A stretch of 44,719 bases of DNA, taken from NCBI GenBank assembly GCA_900316115.1, contig ONBN01000050.1, positions 1 through 44,719 on the forward strand, in the 5' to 3' direction. Numbering within the stretch: position 1 is the stretch's first letter; each line of letters opens with the position of its first letter. Made by a program: the position numbers and the translations under genes. This document shows positions 23,227 through 31,948 of the stretch, in pieces. Under the pieces are notes generated by a model, which was not told the origin of the DNA, ran no database searches, and saw only the letters and a list, made by a program, of their open reading frames with translations. This stretch comes from an uncultured Eubacteriales bacterium (GTDB taxonomy: Bacteria; Bacillota; Clostridia; Lachnospirales; Lachnospiraceae).

Positions 23227-24939
23227 ATGGAAAAATGGTTTGTTACTGCGAAAAAAGCAGACTTTAAAGAAATCGGAAGACAGTTCGGGATTGATCCGGT
23301 GATCGCACGGCTGATCCGCAACCGGGATGTTACCGGAGAAAAGGCCATACAGGAATATTTAAACGGAACCATTCAGGATATACCAGAACCAGGACTTTTG
23401 AAAGGGATGGAAGAAGCGGTTTCCATATTGCAGGAGAAGATTACAGAGAAAAGGAAAATCCGTATTATTGGAGATTATGATATTGACGGAGTGACTTCTA
23501 CTTATATACTGATCAAAGGCCTGGAAAGGCTGGGGGCAAAAGCGGATACTTATATTCCGGATCGGGTTATGGACGGTTATGGGATCCACATGCCATTGAT
23601 TTATAAAGCCCTTGAGGATGGGATTGATACCATCATTACCTGCGACAATGGGATTGCAGCTGCAAAAGAGATCAGCTTTGCAAAAGAAAAAGGACTGACC
23701 GTGATTGTTACAGATCATCATGAGGTTCCTTTTAAAGAAGAAAATGGAGAAAGAACTTATATTCTTCCACCAGCAGACGCTGTGATCAATCCTAAACAAC
23801 CGGGATGTCCTTATCCAAATAAGAATCTGTGCGGAGCAGTGGTTGCCATGAAGCTGATCTGGGCTTTGTATGATAACTGCCATATTCCTGAAAATGAAAA
23901 AGAAGAATATCTGGAACTGGCAGCCATTGCAACAGTTGGCGATGTGATGGATCTTCAGGGAGAAAACAGGATCCTGGTAAAAGAAGGCCTGCGAAGACTT
24001 CCACATACGAAAAACAAAGGTCTTCAGGAACTGATCCGTGTAACAGGTCTGGAAGGAAACCGGATTTCTTCTTATCATATCGGGTTTGTGCTTGGCCCCT
24101 GTATTAATGCCAGCGGCAGACTTGATACAGCAGCCAGATCCTTACGGCTGCTTCGATGTGAGGATCCAGGAGAAGCTGCCAAGCTGGCAGGAGATCTGAA
24201 AGCCTTGAATGACAGCAGAAAAGCATTAACGGAAAAAGGAAAGGAAGCAGCCATACAGCTGATCGAGACCACAGATCTGAAAAAGGATCCGGTCCTTGTG
24301 GTATATCTGCCGGAATGTCATGAAAGCCTGGCAGGGATCATAGCAGGAAGAATCCGGGAAAAATATAACCGCCCGGTGTTTGTACTTACAAAAGGGGAAA
24401 AGGGTGTAAAGGGCAGCGGACGCTCTATCCAGCAGTACTCCATGTTTGAGGAACTGGTAAAATGCGGTGATCTTCTGGAGCAGTATGGAGGTCATCCCAT
24501 GGCAGCAGGTCTGTCTCTTTCAGAAGAAAATGTGCCATTGCTGCGAAAAAGGCTGAATGAGCAGTGCACCTTGACAGAAGAGGATCTGATTCCAAAGATT
24601 ATGATCGATGTGCCGATGCCTGTATCCTATATTTCCAGGCCTCTGGTCGAGCAGTTGTCTCTGCTGGAGCCTTTTGGAAAGGGCAATACAAAGCCTTTAT
24701 TTGCACAGAAGAATGTGAGGGCTTTAAATGCACGGGTGATCGGAAAGAACCACAATGTGGCAAAGCTTCAGCTGATGGATGAACAGGGCTATGTGATAGA
24801 AGCTGTTTATTTTGGAAATGTTCCTGAGTTTATGGATTTTATATCTGCAAGGGACAAAATCGCTGTCACCTATTATCCGGAGATCAACCGGTATCAGGGC
24901 AGGGAAACTCTTCAGGTGATTGTCCAGAATTATTGCTGA
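23227..24939 (+). CDS. recJ: Single-stranded-DNA-specific exonuclease RecJ
   Basis: This 570-residue 5'-3' single-strand DNA exonuclease takes part in recombination and repair. DHH-family motifs are IIGDYDIDGVTSTYI, TCDNGI, VTDHHEVPF, and TVGDVMDL, with the DHHA1 motif GSGRSIQQYSMFEEL and GGHPMAAGLSLSEEN. The OB-fold follows at the end (VRALNARVIGKNHNVAKLQLMD). Length and motif order are normal for the Firmicute form. The ATG at 23227 has GCAGGAG eight bases upstream. Confidence 0.95.
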   Translation: MEKWFVTAKKADFKEIGRQFGIDPVIARLIRNRDVTGEKAIQEYLNGTIQDIPEPGLLKGMEEAVSILQEKITEKRKIRIIGDYDIDGVTSTYILIKGLERLGAKADTYIPDRVMDGYGIHMPLIYKALEDGIDTIITCDNGIAAAKEISFAKEKGLTVIVTDHHEVPFKEENGERTYILPPADAVINPKQPGCPYPNKNLCGAVVAMKLIWALYDNCHIPENEKEEYLELAAIATVGDVMDLQGENRILVKEGLRRLPHTKNKGLQELIRVTGLEGNRISSYHIGFVLGPCINASGRLDTAARSLRLLRCEDPGEAAKLAGDLKALNDSRKALTEKGKEAAIQLIETTDLKKDPVLVVYLPECHESLAGIIAGRIREKYNRPVFVLTKGEKGVKGSGRSIQQYSMFEELVKCGDLLEQYGGHPMAAGLSLSEENVPLLRKRLNEQCTLTEEDLIPKIMIDVPMPVSYISRPLVEQLSLLEPFGKGNTKPLFAQKNVRALNARVIGKNHNVAKLQLMDEQGYVIEAVYFGNVPEFMDFISARDKIAVTYYPEINRYQGRETLQVIVQNYC

Positions 24940-24998
24940 CCATAGATGGAAGAATAACGAAAGAACCCCAATTATGCGGTATCTGTCGGGTTTTGCAT

Positions 24999-25027
24999 TG
25001 ATTATAAATTAAAAAGGTGATATACTT
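24999..25027 (+). promoter_or_regulatory. Promoter of the apt-rel-aspS operon
   Basis: TTGATT (24999-25004), a 17-base spacer and TATACT (25022-25027) are the only clear promoter before the apt gene. They probably drive the seven-gene run to 33739. Confidence 0.6.
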
Positions 25028-25081
25028 TAAGCTATTGACAAAAAACAAGGTCGAGAAAATGTTTGAGGAGGAAACAATATT

Positions 25082-25606
25082 ATGAAAAAAATCGAAGAAT
25101 ATGTAAGAAGTATTCCGGATTTCCCGGAGCTGGGTATTATTTTCAGAGATATTACCAGTATTTTGCAGGATGCAGATGGACTTCACCTTGCCATTGATTC
25201 ACTTCAGGATCTGATCAAAGATGTGGATGTGGATGTGATCGTAGGTGCTGAGTCCAGAGGCTTTATTTTCGGAATGCCTATGGCATATAACCTCCACAAA
25301 CCATTTGTTCCCGTAAGAAAGAAAGGGAAGCTTCCCTGTGAGACCATTTCTCAGAGCTATGATCTGGAATATGGACAGGCAGAGATCGAGATCCATAAGG
25401 ATGCCATTAAGCCGGGACAGAAGGTGGTGATCGTAGATGACCTGATCGCCACAGGTGGTACCATGGAAGCTGCTGTGAAGCTGGTAGAACAGCTTGGCGG
25501 AGAAGTTGTAAAGATCGTTTTCCTGATGGAGCTTGCAGGACTGAAGGGCCGTGAAAAGCTGAAAGGATATGATGTAGCATCCGTGATTTGCTATGATGGA
25601 AAGTAA
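25082..25606 (+). CDS. apt: Adenine phosphoribosyltransferase
   Basis: This is a 174-residue purine salvage enzyme that makes AMP from adenine and PRPP. The PRPP-binding motif VVIVDDLIATGGTMEAA is at residues ~118-134. The N-terminal SIPDFPELGIIFRDIT hood strand and GAESRGFIFG are typical of Apt. GAGGAGG precedes the ATG. It heads an operon with the stringent-response gene rel, a pairing that links purine salvage to (p)ppGpp metabolism in many Firmicutes. Confidence 0.95.
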   Translation: MKKIEEYVRSIPDFPELGIIFRDITSILQDADGLHLAIDSLQDLIKDVDVDVIVGAESRGFIFGMPMAYNLHKPFVPVRKKGKLPCETISQSYDLEYGQAEIEIHKDAIKPGQKVVIVDDLIATGGTMEAAVKLVEQLGGEVVKIVFLMELAGLKGREKLKGYDVASVICYDGK

Positions 25607-25641
25607 AACAGGCAGACTTTGTACAGGGTAGGTGATAAGAG

Positions 25642-27969
25642 ATGGCAGAAGTAATTACAGGCACAGATGCCGTGGATCAGGTATCTCAGATCGAAGCAGA
25701 GAAGCTGGCTTCTGTAAAAAAGGCAGATGCAGCTGTAAAGACAATGAGCGACTTTACCAGCCCGGAAGTGCTGTATAAGGAGCTGATCAGCAGTGTCCGG
25801 AAATATCATCCGTCCACAGACATCTCCATGATCGAGAAAGCTTATAAGGTTGCCAGTGAAGCACATAAGGACCAGAAAAGAAAATCCGGAGAGCCGTATA
25901 TCATCCATCCACTGTGTGTTGCGATCATACTGGCGGATCTGGAACTGGATAAAGAAACCATTGTAGCAGGACTTCTCCATGATGCAGTGGAAGATACATG
26001 GATGACATATGAGGAAGTGGAGAAAGAATTTGGATCCGAGGTTGCTCTTCTTGTAGATGGCGTAACAAAGATTGGCCAGTTATCCTATTCCTCAGATAAG
26101 GTTGAGATGCAGGCGGAAAGCCTGCGAAAGATGTTCCTTGCTATGGCCAAGGACATCAGGGTTATCATGATCAAGCTGGCAGACCGTCTTCATAATATGA
26201 GGACACTTCAGTATATGACTCCTGCCAAACAGCAGGAGAAGGCCCGTGAGACCATGGATATTTATGCACCGATTGCCCAGCGTCTTGGTATTTCCAAGAT
26301 CAAGGTGGAACTGGATGACCTGTCCCTGAAGTACCTGAAGCCGGATGTATATTATGATCTGGTAGAGAAGGTTGCACTGAGAAAAAGTGTGCGTGAGGAA
26401 TTTGTTGGCAAGATCGTCAAGCAGGTCAAACAGCATATGGTGGATGCTAATATCAAGGCTCAGGTAGATGGCAGGGTAAAGCATTTCTTCAGTATCTATA
26501 AGAAGATGGTGAACCAGCACAAGACCATAGATCAGATTTACGATCTTTTTGCAGTACGTATCCTGGTAGACACAGTGAAGGACTGCTATGCAGCACTTGG
26601 TGTGATCCATGAGATGTATAAGCCCATTCCGGGACGATTCAAGGATTATATTGCAATGCCAAAGCCTAATATGTATCAGTCTCTTCATACTACTCTGATC
26701 GGTCCTAACGGTCAGCCTTTTGAGATCCAGATACGTACATTTGAGATGCATAAAACAGCTGAATACGGTATTGCAGCTCACTGGAAATATAAAGAGTCAG
26801 CAGATGGCAAGAAGCCGGTAGGCAAAAGTGAGGAAGAAAAGCTGAACTGGTTAAGGCAGATCCTGGAATGGCAGAGGGATATGTCTGACAACAAAGAGTT
26901 TATGAGCCTTCTGAAAAATGACCTGGATCTTTTTGCAGACAGTGTTTACTGTTTCACTCCACAGGGAGATGTAAAAACACTGCCAAATGGTTCCACACCT
27001 ATTGATTTTGCCTACAGTGTGCACAGTGCAGTAGGAAATAAGATGGTAGGAGCCAGGGTAAACGGCAAGCTTGTACCTATTGAGTACAGGATCCAGAATG
27101 GAGACAGGATCGAGATCATCACATCCCAGAATTCCCAGGGCCCAAGCCGTGACTGGCTGAATGTTGTAAAAAGCACACAGGCCAAGAATAAGATCAACCA
27201 GTGGTTTAAGAAGGAATTAAAGGAAGATAATATCCTGAAGGGCAAGGATATGCTGACTCAGTATGCCAAGTCCAAGGGATTTAAGATCAGTAATTATACC
27301 AAGCCTCAGTATCTGGAAGCAGTGCTTAGAAAGTATGGTTTCCGTGACTGGGATTCTGTACTGGCTGCGATTGGACATGGAGGCCTTAAAGAGGGGCAGG
27401 TTTTCAATAAGCTGGCAGAGGCTTATGACAAAGAAAATAAGAAGAACCTTACAGATGAGCAGGTTCTTGAGGCTGCCCAGGAAACACCGGAGAAGATCCA
27501 TGTTGCAAAAGGCAAAAGCGGTATTGTTGTAAAGGGTATCCATGATGTGGCAGTGCGCTTTTCAAAATGCTGTAATCCTATTCCGGGAGATGAGATCGTA
27601 GGCTTTGTTACAAGAGGCCGTGGCATTACTATTCACAGGACAGACTGTGTGAATGTGATGAATATGTCTGAGATGGACAGAAGCCGTCTGATCGAGGCTG
27701 AATGGCAGCAGGATACCAGGACTGCAGAGCAGTATATGGCAGAGATCAATGTATATGCCAACAACAGGACAGGTCTTCTGGTGGATATTTCCAAGATCTT
27801 TACAGAACGTAAGATCGATGTGAGAAGTATTAACAGCCGGACCAGCAAACAGGAAAAAGCTACGATTTCCATGAATTTTAATGTAAGCAGCAAAGAAGAA
27901 CTTAATTCACTGATCGAGAAGATACGCCAGATCGACAGCGTGATCGATGTGGAACGTACGACAGGCTGA
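25642..27969 (+). CDS. relA: Bifunctional (p)ppGpp synthetase/hydrolase Rel
   Basis: This 775-residue stringent-response enzyme makes and degrades (p)ppGpp. It has a HD hydrolase domain with HDAVEDT (H113-D114 and E117-D118), a synthetase domain (VDGRVKHFFSIYKKM, then the YHSLHTT-like MYQSLHTTLIG), and a TGS domain (VYCFTPQGDVKTLPNGSTPIDFAYSVH). The zinc-finger region has CCNPIPGDEIVGF, and a C-terminal ACT domain follows (NVYANNRTGLLVDISKIF). Both catalytic domains are intact, so it is expected to be bifunctional. The start ATG at 25642 follows an AGGTGATAAGAG leader; the first ~35 residues are a family-variable tail. Confidence 0.95.
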   Translation: MAEVITGTDAVDQVSQIEAEKLASVKKADAAVKTMSDFTSPEVLYKELISSVRKYHPSTDISMIEKAYKVASEAHKDQKRKSGEPYIIHPLCVAIILADLELDKETIVAGLLHDAVEDTWMTYEEVEKEFGSEVALLVDGVTKIGQLSYSSDKVEMQAESLRKMFLAMAKDIRVIMIKLADRLHNMRTLQYMTPAKQQEKARETMDIYAPIAQRLGISKIKVELDDLSLKYLKPDVYYDLVEKVALRKSVREEFVGKIVKQVKQHMVDANIKAQVDGRVKHFFSIYKKMVNQHKTIDQIYDLFAVRILVDTVKDCYAALGVIHEMYKPIPGRFKDYIAMPKPNMYQSLHTTLIGPNGQPFEIQIRTFEMHKTAEYGIAAHWKYKESADGKKPVGKSEEEKLNWLRQILEWQRDMSDNKEFMSLLKNDLDLFADSVYCFTPQGDVKTLPNGSTPIDFAYSVHSAVGNKMVGARVNGKLVPIEYRIQNGDRIEIITSQNSQGPSRDWLNVVKSTQAKNKINQWFKKELKEDNILKGKDMLTQYAKSKGFKISNYTKPQYLEAVLRKYGFRDWDSVLAAIGHGGLKEGQVFNKLAEAYDKENKKNLTDEQVLEAAQETPEKIHVAKGKSGIVVKGIHDVAVRFSKCCNPIPGDEIVGFVTRGRGITIHRTDCVNVMNMSEMDRSRLIEAEWQQDTRTAEQYMAEINVYANNRTGLLVDISKIFTERKIDVRSINSRTSKQEKATISMNFNVSSKEELNSLIEKIRQIDSVIDVERTTG

Positions 27970-27999
27970 TGTTTAATACCTGAAGGTGGAAAGGATAAC

Positions 28000-28629
28000 A
28001 TGGGAAATTTAAAGGTTGAGCAGCTGGTTTTAGGACCGGTAAGTACAAATTGCTATTTTGCATTAAATCAGGAGACAAAAGAACTGCTGATTATTGATCC
28101 GGCAGACCAGCCGGAGCGGATCTTTCAGAAAGCAGCCCAGATGGAAGGGACTCCTGTGGCTGTTCTTCTTACACACGGTCATTTTGACCATATCTCTGCA
28201 GCAGAAGCAGTGAGAGACAGATATGATATCCCGGTTTATGCCTGTCCCCTGGAGGGAGAGATGCTTCGGGAACCTTCTGTGAATATGACCCAGTATTATG
28301 GCAGGCCGGTTTCCATGAAAGCAGATATCATGCCCTCGGATCTGGAGGTTTTTGAAGTGGCCGATTTTATGGTGCAGATGATTTTTACACCAGGACATAC
28401 AAAAGGCAGCTGCTGTTATTATTTTAAAGATGAAAATGTACTTTTTTCCGGTGATACCCTATTTCATGGGTCAGTAGGCAGGACAGATTTCCCGGGAGGA
28501 AGTTCCGCACAGATCGTGGAAAGCCTGCACAGGCTTGTAGATACACTGCCTGAGGATACAGTGGTATATCCTGGTCATGATATGTCTACTACCATTGGAT
28601 ATGAAAAGAGGTACAATCCTTTTGTATAA
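28000..28629 (+). CDS. MBL-fold metallo-hydrolase (glyoxalase II-like)
   Basis: This 209-residue metallo-beta-lactamase-fold hydrolase is of the YcbL/GloB-like group. The metal motif is THGHFDHIS, followed by FTPGHTKGSCCYYF, LFSGDTLFHGSVGRTDFPGG and VYPGHDMST, which supply the remaining ligands. No signal peptide is present. It lies 30 bases after rel, with AAGGTGGAAAGG before the ATG. Its last codons overlap the start of hemZ. The physiological thioester substrate is not known. Confidence 0.88.
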   Translation: MGNLKVEQLVLGPVSTNCYFALNQETKELLIIDPADQPERIFQKAAQMEGTPVAVLLTHGHFDHISAAEAVRDRYDIPVYACPLEGEMLREPSVNMTQYYGRPVSMKADIMPSDLEVFEVADFMVQMIFTPGHTKGSCCYYFKDENVLFSGDTLFHGSVGRTDFPGGSSAQIVESLHRLVDTLPEDTVVYPGHDMSTTIGYEKRYNPFV

Positions 28630-30106
28630 GATAGAGATTTGTTTTCTTGATAAAGATTTTGAACATGATATATATGAGCTGATCAAAGCTTTTTATCCGG
28701 AAGCAGAGATCTGTATGACCTATGAAGAAGGGGCAGATCATTCCTGTGACCTGTTGTTTGTGTCTTCCAAAGCAGAGGGCAGTTACCGGATCCGATATGA
28801 GGGAGAAGGAAAAAGCGGACAGATCAGCATAAAGGAAAGTGAAAGCCGCAGGGAGAATAAAGACCATCTGAAGTATGCCCTTTATCAGGATGTTCTGGCG
28901 CAGTTGACAGGGCGCACTCTGCCCTGGGGGAATCTTACAGGCATCCGTCCTGTTAAGCTGGCTATGGGGATGCTGGATAAAGGTCTTACCAATGTACAGA
29001 CAGCGCAGGAAATGCGGGATCAGTACCTGGTCAGCCCTAAGAAAACAGCATTGGCAGTTGCCATTGCCAACCGGGAAAGGGATATTTTGAAGGACATTGA
29101 TTATGACAGGGGATACAGTCTTTATGTAGGGATTCCTTTTTGCCCAAGTATCTGTCTGTATTGTTCTTTCAGTTCCTATCCTCTGAAGGTCTGGGCAGCA
29201 AGGACAGATGAATACCTGGATGCGCTGTGCAAGGAAGCAGAGGCTGTGGCCGATGTTATGAAAAGCCTTGGCAGGAAGCTTGATACTATTTATATTGGCG
29301 GTGGGACTCCTACTACGCTTGAGCCATACCAGCTGGAGCGGCTGCTGGATTGTTTGAACCGTCAGTTCGGGTATGAAGGGCTCCTGGAATTTACTGTAGA
29401 GGCAGGACGTCCGGACAGCATTACCAAAGAGAAGCTTGCTGCTATTCACAAGTTCCCTGTCACCAGGATTTCCGTGAATCCACAGACTATGAATCAGTCT
29501 ACCCTGGATCTGATCGGCAGGAAGCATTCTGTAGAGGATACTAAGAAAGCATTTTTGCTGGCAAGGGAGCAGGGCTTTGACAATATTAATATGGATCTGA
29601 TCGTAGGCCTTCCAGGCGAGGACTATGCTATGGTAGAGCATACGCTGGAGCAGGTAAGGGCACTGGATCCGGACAGCCTTACCGTACATTCCCTTGCTGT
29701 AAAGCGTTCAGCAAGGTTGAATATCTTCAGAGATCAGTATCAGGAAATGACCTTTGAGAATAACCAGGAGATCATGGATCTTACCATGAAAACAGCCTAC
29801 GAAATGGGAATGAGTCCTTATTATCTGTACAGACAGAAGAATATGAAGGGGAATTTTGAAAATGTAGGCTATGCCAAGGTTGACAAAGCCGGAATTTACA
29901 ATATACTGATTATGGAAGAAAAACAGCCTATCATTGCCCTTGGTGCAGGTGGTTCTTCCAAGCTGGTATTTGATCATGAAAGACGGATCGAACGAGTGGA
30001 AAATGTAAAAGACGTTACCAGTTATATTTCACGTATAGATGAAATGATCCAGAGAAAACAGACCGGGATTACCAGATGGCTTCGTGATTGGAGGGAGGAT
30101 TCGTGA
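28622..30106 (+). CDS. hemZ: Coproporphyrinogen dehydrogenase HemZ (radical SAM)
   Basis: This radical SAM enzyme of the HemN/HemZ family is ~494 residues. The CX3CX2C cluster is in FCPSICLYCSFSSYP, and later family blocks are TIYIGGGTPTTLEP, LEFTVEAGRPDSIT, RISVNPQTMN and NMDLIVGLPGE. The N-terminal part is the variable HemZ extension. The start is taken as the TTG at 28622, ten bases after AAGAGG, giving the family-like N-terminus; an ATG at 28601 in the same frame is an alternative. It overlaps the previous gene by eight bases. No other haem genes are in the window, so it may serve in an anaerobic porphyrin branch or have diverged in function. Confidence 0.88.
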   Translation: MYKIEICFLDKDFEHDIYELIKAFYPEAEICMTYEEGADHSCDLLFVSSKAEGSYRIRYEGEGKSGQISIKESESRRENKDHLKYALYQDVLAQLTGRTLPWGNLTGIRPVKLAMGMLDKGLTNVQTAQEMRDQYLVSPKKTALAVAIANRERDILKDIDYDRGYSLYVGIPFCPSICLYCSFSSYPLKVWAARTDEYLDALCKEAEAVADVMKSLGRKLDTIYIGGGTPTTLEPYQLERLLDCLNRQFGYEGLLEFTVEAGRPDSITKEKLAAIHKFPVTRISVNPQTMNQSTLDLIGRKHSVEDTKKAFLLAREQGFDNINMDLIVGLPGEDYAMVEHTLEQVRALDPDSLTVHSLAVKRSARLNIFRDQYQEMTFENNQEIMDLTMKTAYEMGMSPYYLYRQKNMKGNFENVGYAKVDKAGIYNILIMEEKQPIIALGAGGSSKLVFDHERRIERVENVKDVTSYISRIDEMIQRKQTGITRWLRDWREDS

Positions 30107-30762
30107 GCAGTACCAAGGAGAAAAATCCTGCCTCACAGGACAGGCTGGTGGAATTTGATCTGTCTACAGAATTGAAACACGGCATCGCAGTAAGCAATCT
30201 GGCTTATGCAGTGGCAAAGGAAGTAGGGCTTCCAGAGCATCAGTGTTATGAGCTGGCAGTGGCCGGTGTGCTTCATGATATTGGCAAGTTGAAGCTTCGC
30301 AGTTATATTAACGGTCAGGAGAATAATCCCCTTGTGATCGAGGAACTGAAATACGTGCGTATGCATTCTGCACTTGGGTATGAAGAACTGAAAGACCAGG
30401 GATATTCTGATTTTATTCTGGAAAGTATTTTGTATCATCATGAGAATTATGACGGTACCGGATATCCCTCTAATAAATGTGGGGAAGAGATTCCCATTGG
30501 AGCAAGGATCCTGAGAGTCTGTGATGTTTTCTGTGCATTAAGTTCAGACAGGCCTTACCGCCGGGCTTTTGACAGAAAGACCGTTGTAGGGCTGATGATC
30601 GATGAAGTAAAGAATTTTGACATGGAAATTTTTCTCGCTTTTCAGCGGGTAGTTCATAAGGAGGAACACAATGGCATTAAAGAAGAAACCGGTAACAGGG
30701 ATGAAGGATATTCTTCCCAGGGAAATGGAAATAAGGAATTATGTGACCAGCATCATCCGTGA
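30103..30762 (+). CDS. HD-GYP-type HD domain phosphohydrolase
   Basis: This protein of about 219 residues is mostly one HD domain. Metal and signature motifs are LHDIGKLKL, MHSALGYEEL and HHENYDGTGYP, the last being the HD-GYP signature associated with cyclic-di-GMP phosphodiesterases, and VCDVFCALSSDRPYR. The GTG at 30103, overlapping the hemZ stop, follows GGAGG and is preferred to a TTG at 30088. The last ~30 residues overlap hisS in another frame by 92 bases, and this tail is unlike the rest. The cyclic dinucleotide role is inferred from the motif; no sensor or output domain is attached. Confidence 0.82.
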   Translation: MSSTKEKNPASQDRLVEFDLSTELKHGIAVSNLAYAVAKEVGLPEHQCYELAVAGVLHDIGKLKLRSYINGQENNPLVIEELKYVRMHSALGYEELKDQGYSDFILESILYHHENYDGTGYPSNKCGEEIPIGARILRVCDVFCALSSDRPYRRAFDRKTVVGLMIDEVKNFDMEIFLAFQRVVHKEEHNGIKEETGNRDEGYSSQGNGNKELCDQHHP

Positions 30763-31927
30763 AACATATGCATCCTTTGGTTTTACATCCATAGAGACTC
30801 CCTGTGTGGAGCATATTGAGAATCTTTGCAGTAAGCAGGGTGGAGAAAATGAAAAGCTTATTTTCAAGATCCTGAAAAGAGGAGAAAAGCTGAAACTGGA
30901 AAGCGCAAAGGAAGAGGGAGATCTGGTGGATTCCGGACTCCGTTATGATCTGACACTTCCTCTTTCCCGTTATTACTCTAACAATTCCAATGATCTGCCG
31001 GCTCCTTTTAAGGCTTTGCAGATGGGATATGTGTGGAGGGCTGACAGACCGCAGAGAGGCCGTTTCCGTCAGTTTATGCAGTGCGATATTGATATTCTGG
31101 GTGAGGCTACTTATATGGCTGAGATCGAGCTGGTGCTTGCGACTACCACTCTTCTTGGCAAACTGGATTTCCACAATTTTACCATCCGTATCAATGACAG
31201 GAAGATCCTGAAGGCTATGGCCCAGTACAGTGGATTCCCGGCAGAAAGTTTTGATACCGTATTTATCATCCTTGACAAGATGGATAAGATCGGACTGGAT
31301 GGAGTAGCAGAAGAACTGGAGAAAGAGGGCTTTGCAAAAGAGAGCATTGACACCTATCTTGGAATGTTCAAAGAGATCACAAATGATGTGGAAGGTGTGC
31401 GCTTTATTAAAGAGAAGCTGAAAGATGTGCTGGATCCAAAGGTTGCAGAGGATCTGGAAACTATTATTTCTACCGTTGATTCTGTAAAGACTGCAGATTT
31501 TAAAATGAGTTTTGATCCTACTCTTGTAAGAGGTATGTCTTATTATACAGGACCGATCTTTGAGATCGCCATGGATGAATTTGGTGGCAGCGTTGGCGGT
31601 GGCGGACGTTATGATGAGATGATCGGCAAGTTTACAGGCAGCAATACCAGTGCCTGCGGTTTTTCCATCGGATTTGAGCGTATTGTTATGCTGCTTCTGG
31701 AAAGAGGCTATCAGATCCCGGGACAGGGCGCAAAGAAAGCATATCTGATCGAGAAAAACATGCCTGCAGACCGTCTTGCCCAGATTTTTGCCCAGGCAGA
31801 TCAGGAGAGAAAAGCGGGAACACAGGTAAATATTTCCATTATGAAAAAGAATAAAAAATTCCAGAAGGACCAGATGACAGCAGAAGGATATACAGAATTT
31901 GTTGAGTTCTTCAGGGAAAAGAGATAA
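30671..31927 (+). CDS. hisS: Histidyl-tRNA synthetase
   Basis: This 418-residue class II aminoacyl-tRNA synthetase charges tRNA-His. Motif 1 and 2 regions are GLRYDLTLPLSRYYSNN and GYVWRADRPQRGRFRQFMQCDIDILGE. The histidine-specific LVRGMSYYTGPIFEI and the motif 3 block SACGFSIGFERIVMLL follow, and a short anticodon-binding domain ends the protein. AAGGAGG precedes the ATG at 30671, which lies inside the end of the upstream HD gene. It forms an operon pair with aspS, 21 bases apart, as in many Firmicutes; here no T-box leader is seen because both are internal to the operon. Confidence 0.95.
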   Translation: MALKKKPVTGMKDILPREMEIRNYVTSIIRETYASFGFTSIETPCVEHIENLCSKQGGENEKLIFKILKRGEKLKLESAKEEGDLVDSGLRYDLTLPLSRYYSNNSNDLPAPFKALQMGYVWRADRPQRGRFRQFMQCDIDILGEATYMAEIELVLATTTLLGKLDFHNFTIRINDRKILKAMAQYSGFPAESFDTVFIILDKMDKIGLDGVAEELEKEGFAKESIDTYLGMFKEITNDVEGVRFIKEKLKDVLDPKVAEDLETIISTVDSVKTADFKMSFDPTLVRGMSYYTGPIFEIAMDEFGGSVGGGGRYDEMIGKFTGSNTSACGFSIGFERIVMLLLERGYQIPGQGAKKAYLIEKNMPADRLAQIFAQADQERKAGTQVNISIMKKNKKFQKDQMTAEGYTEFVEFFREKR

Positions 31928-31948
31928 TAAGCAGGAGGAACAGTAGAC

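Noticed and set aside
28589..29689. 366-codon minus-strand frame opposite hemZ
   Set aside because: Antisense shadow of a well-supported radical SAM gene; no domain or promoter.
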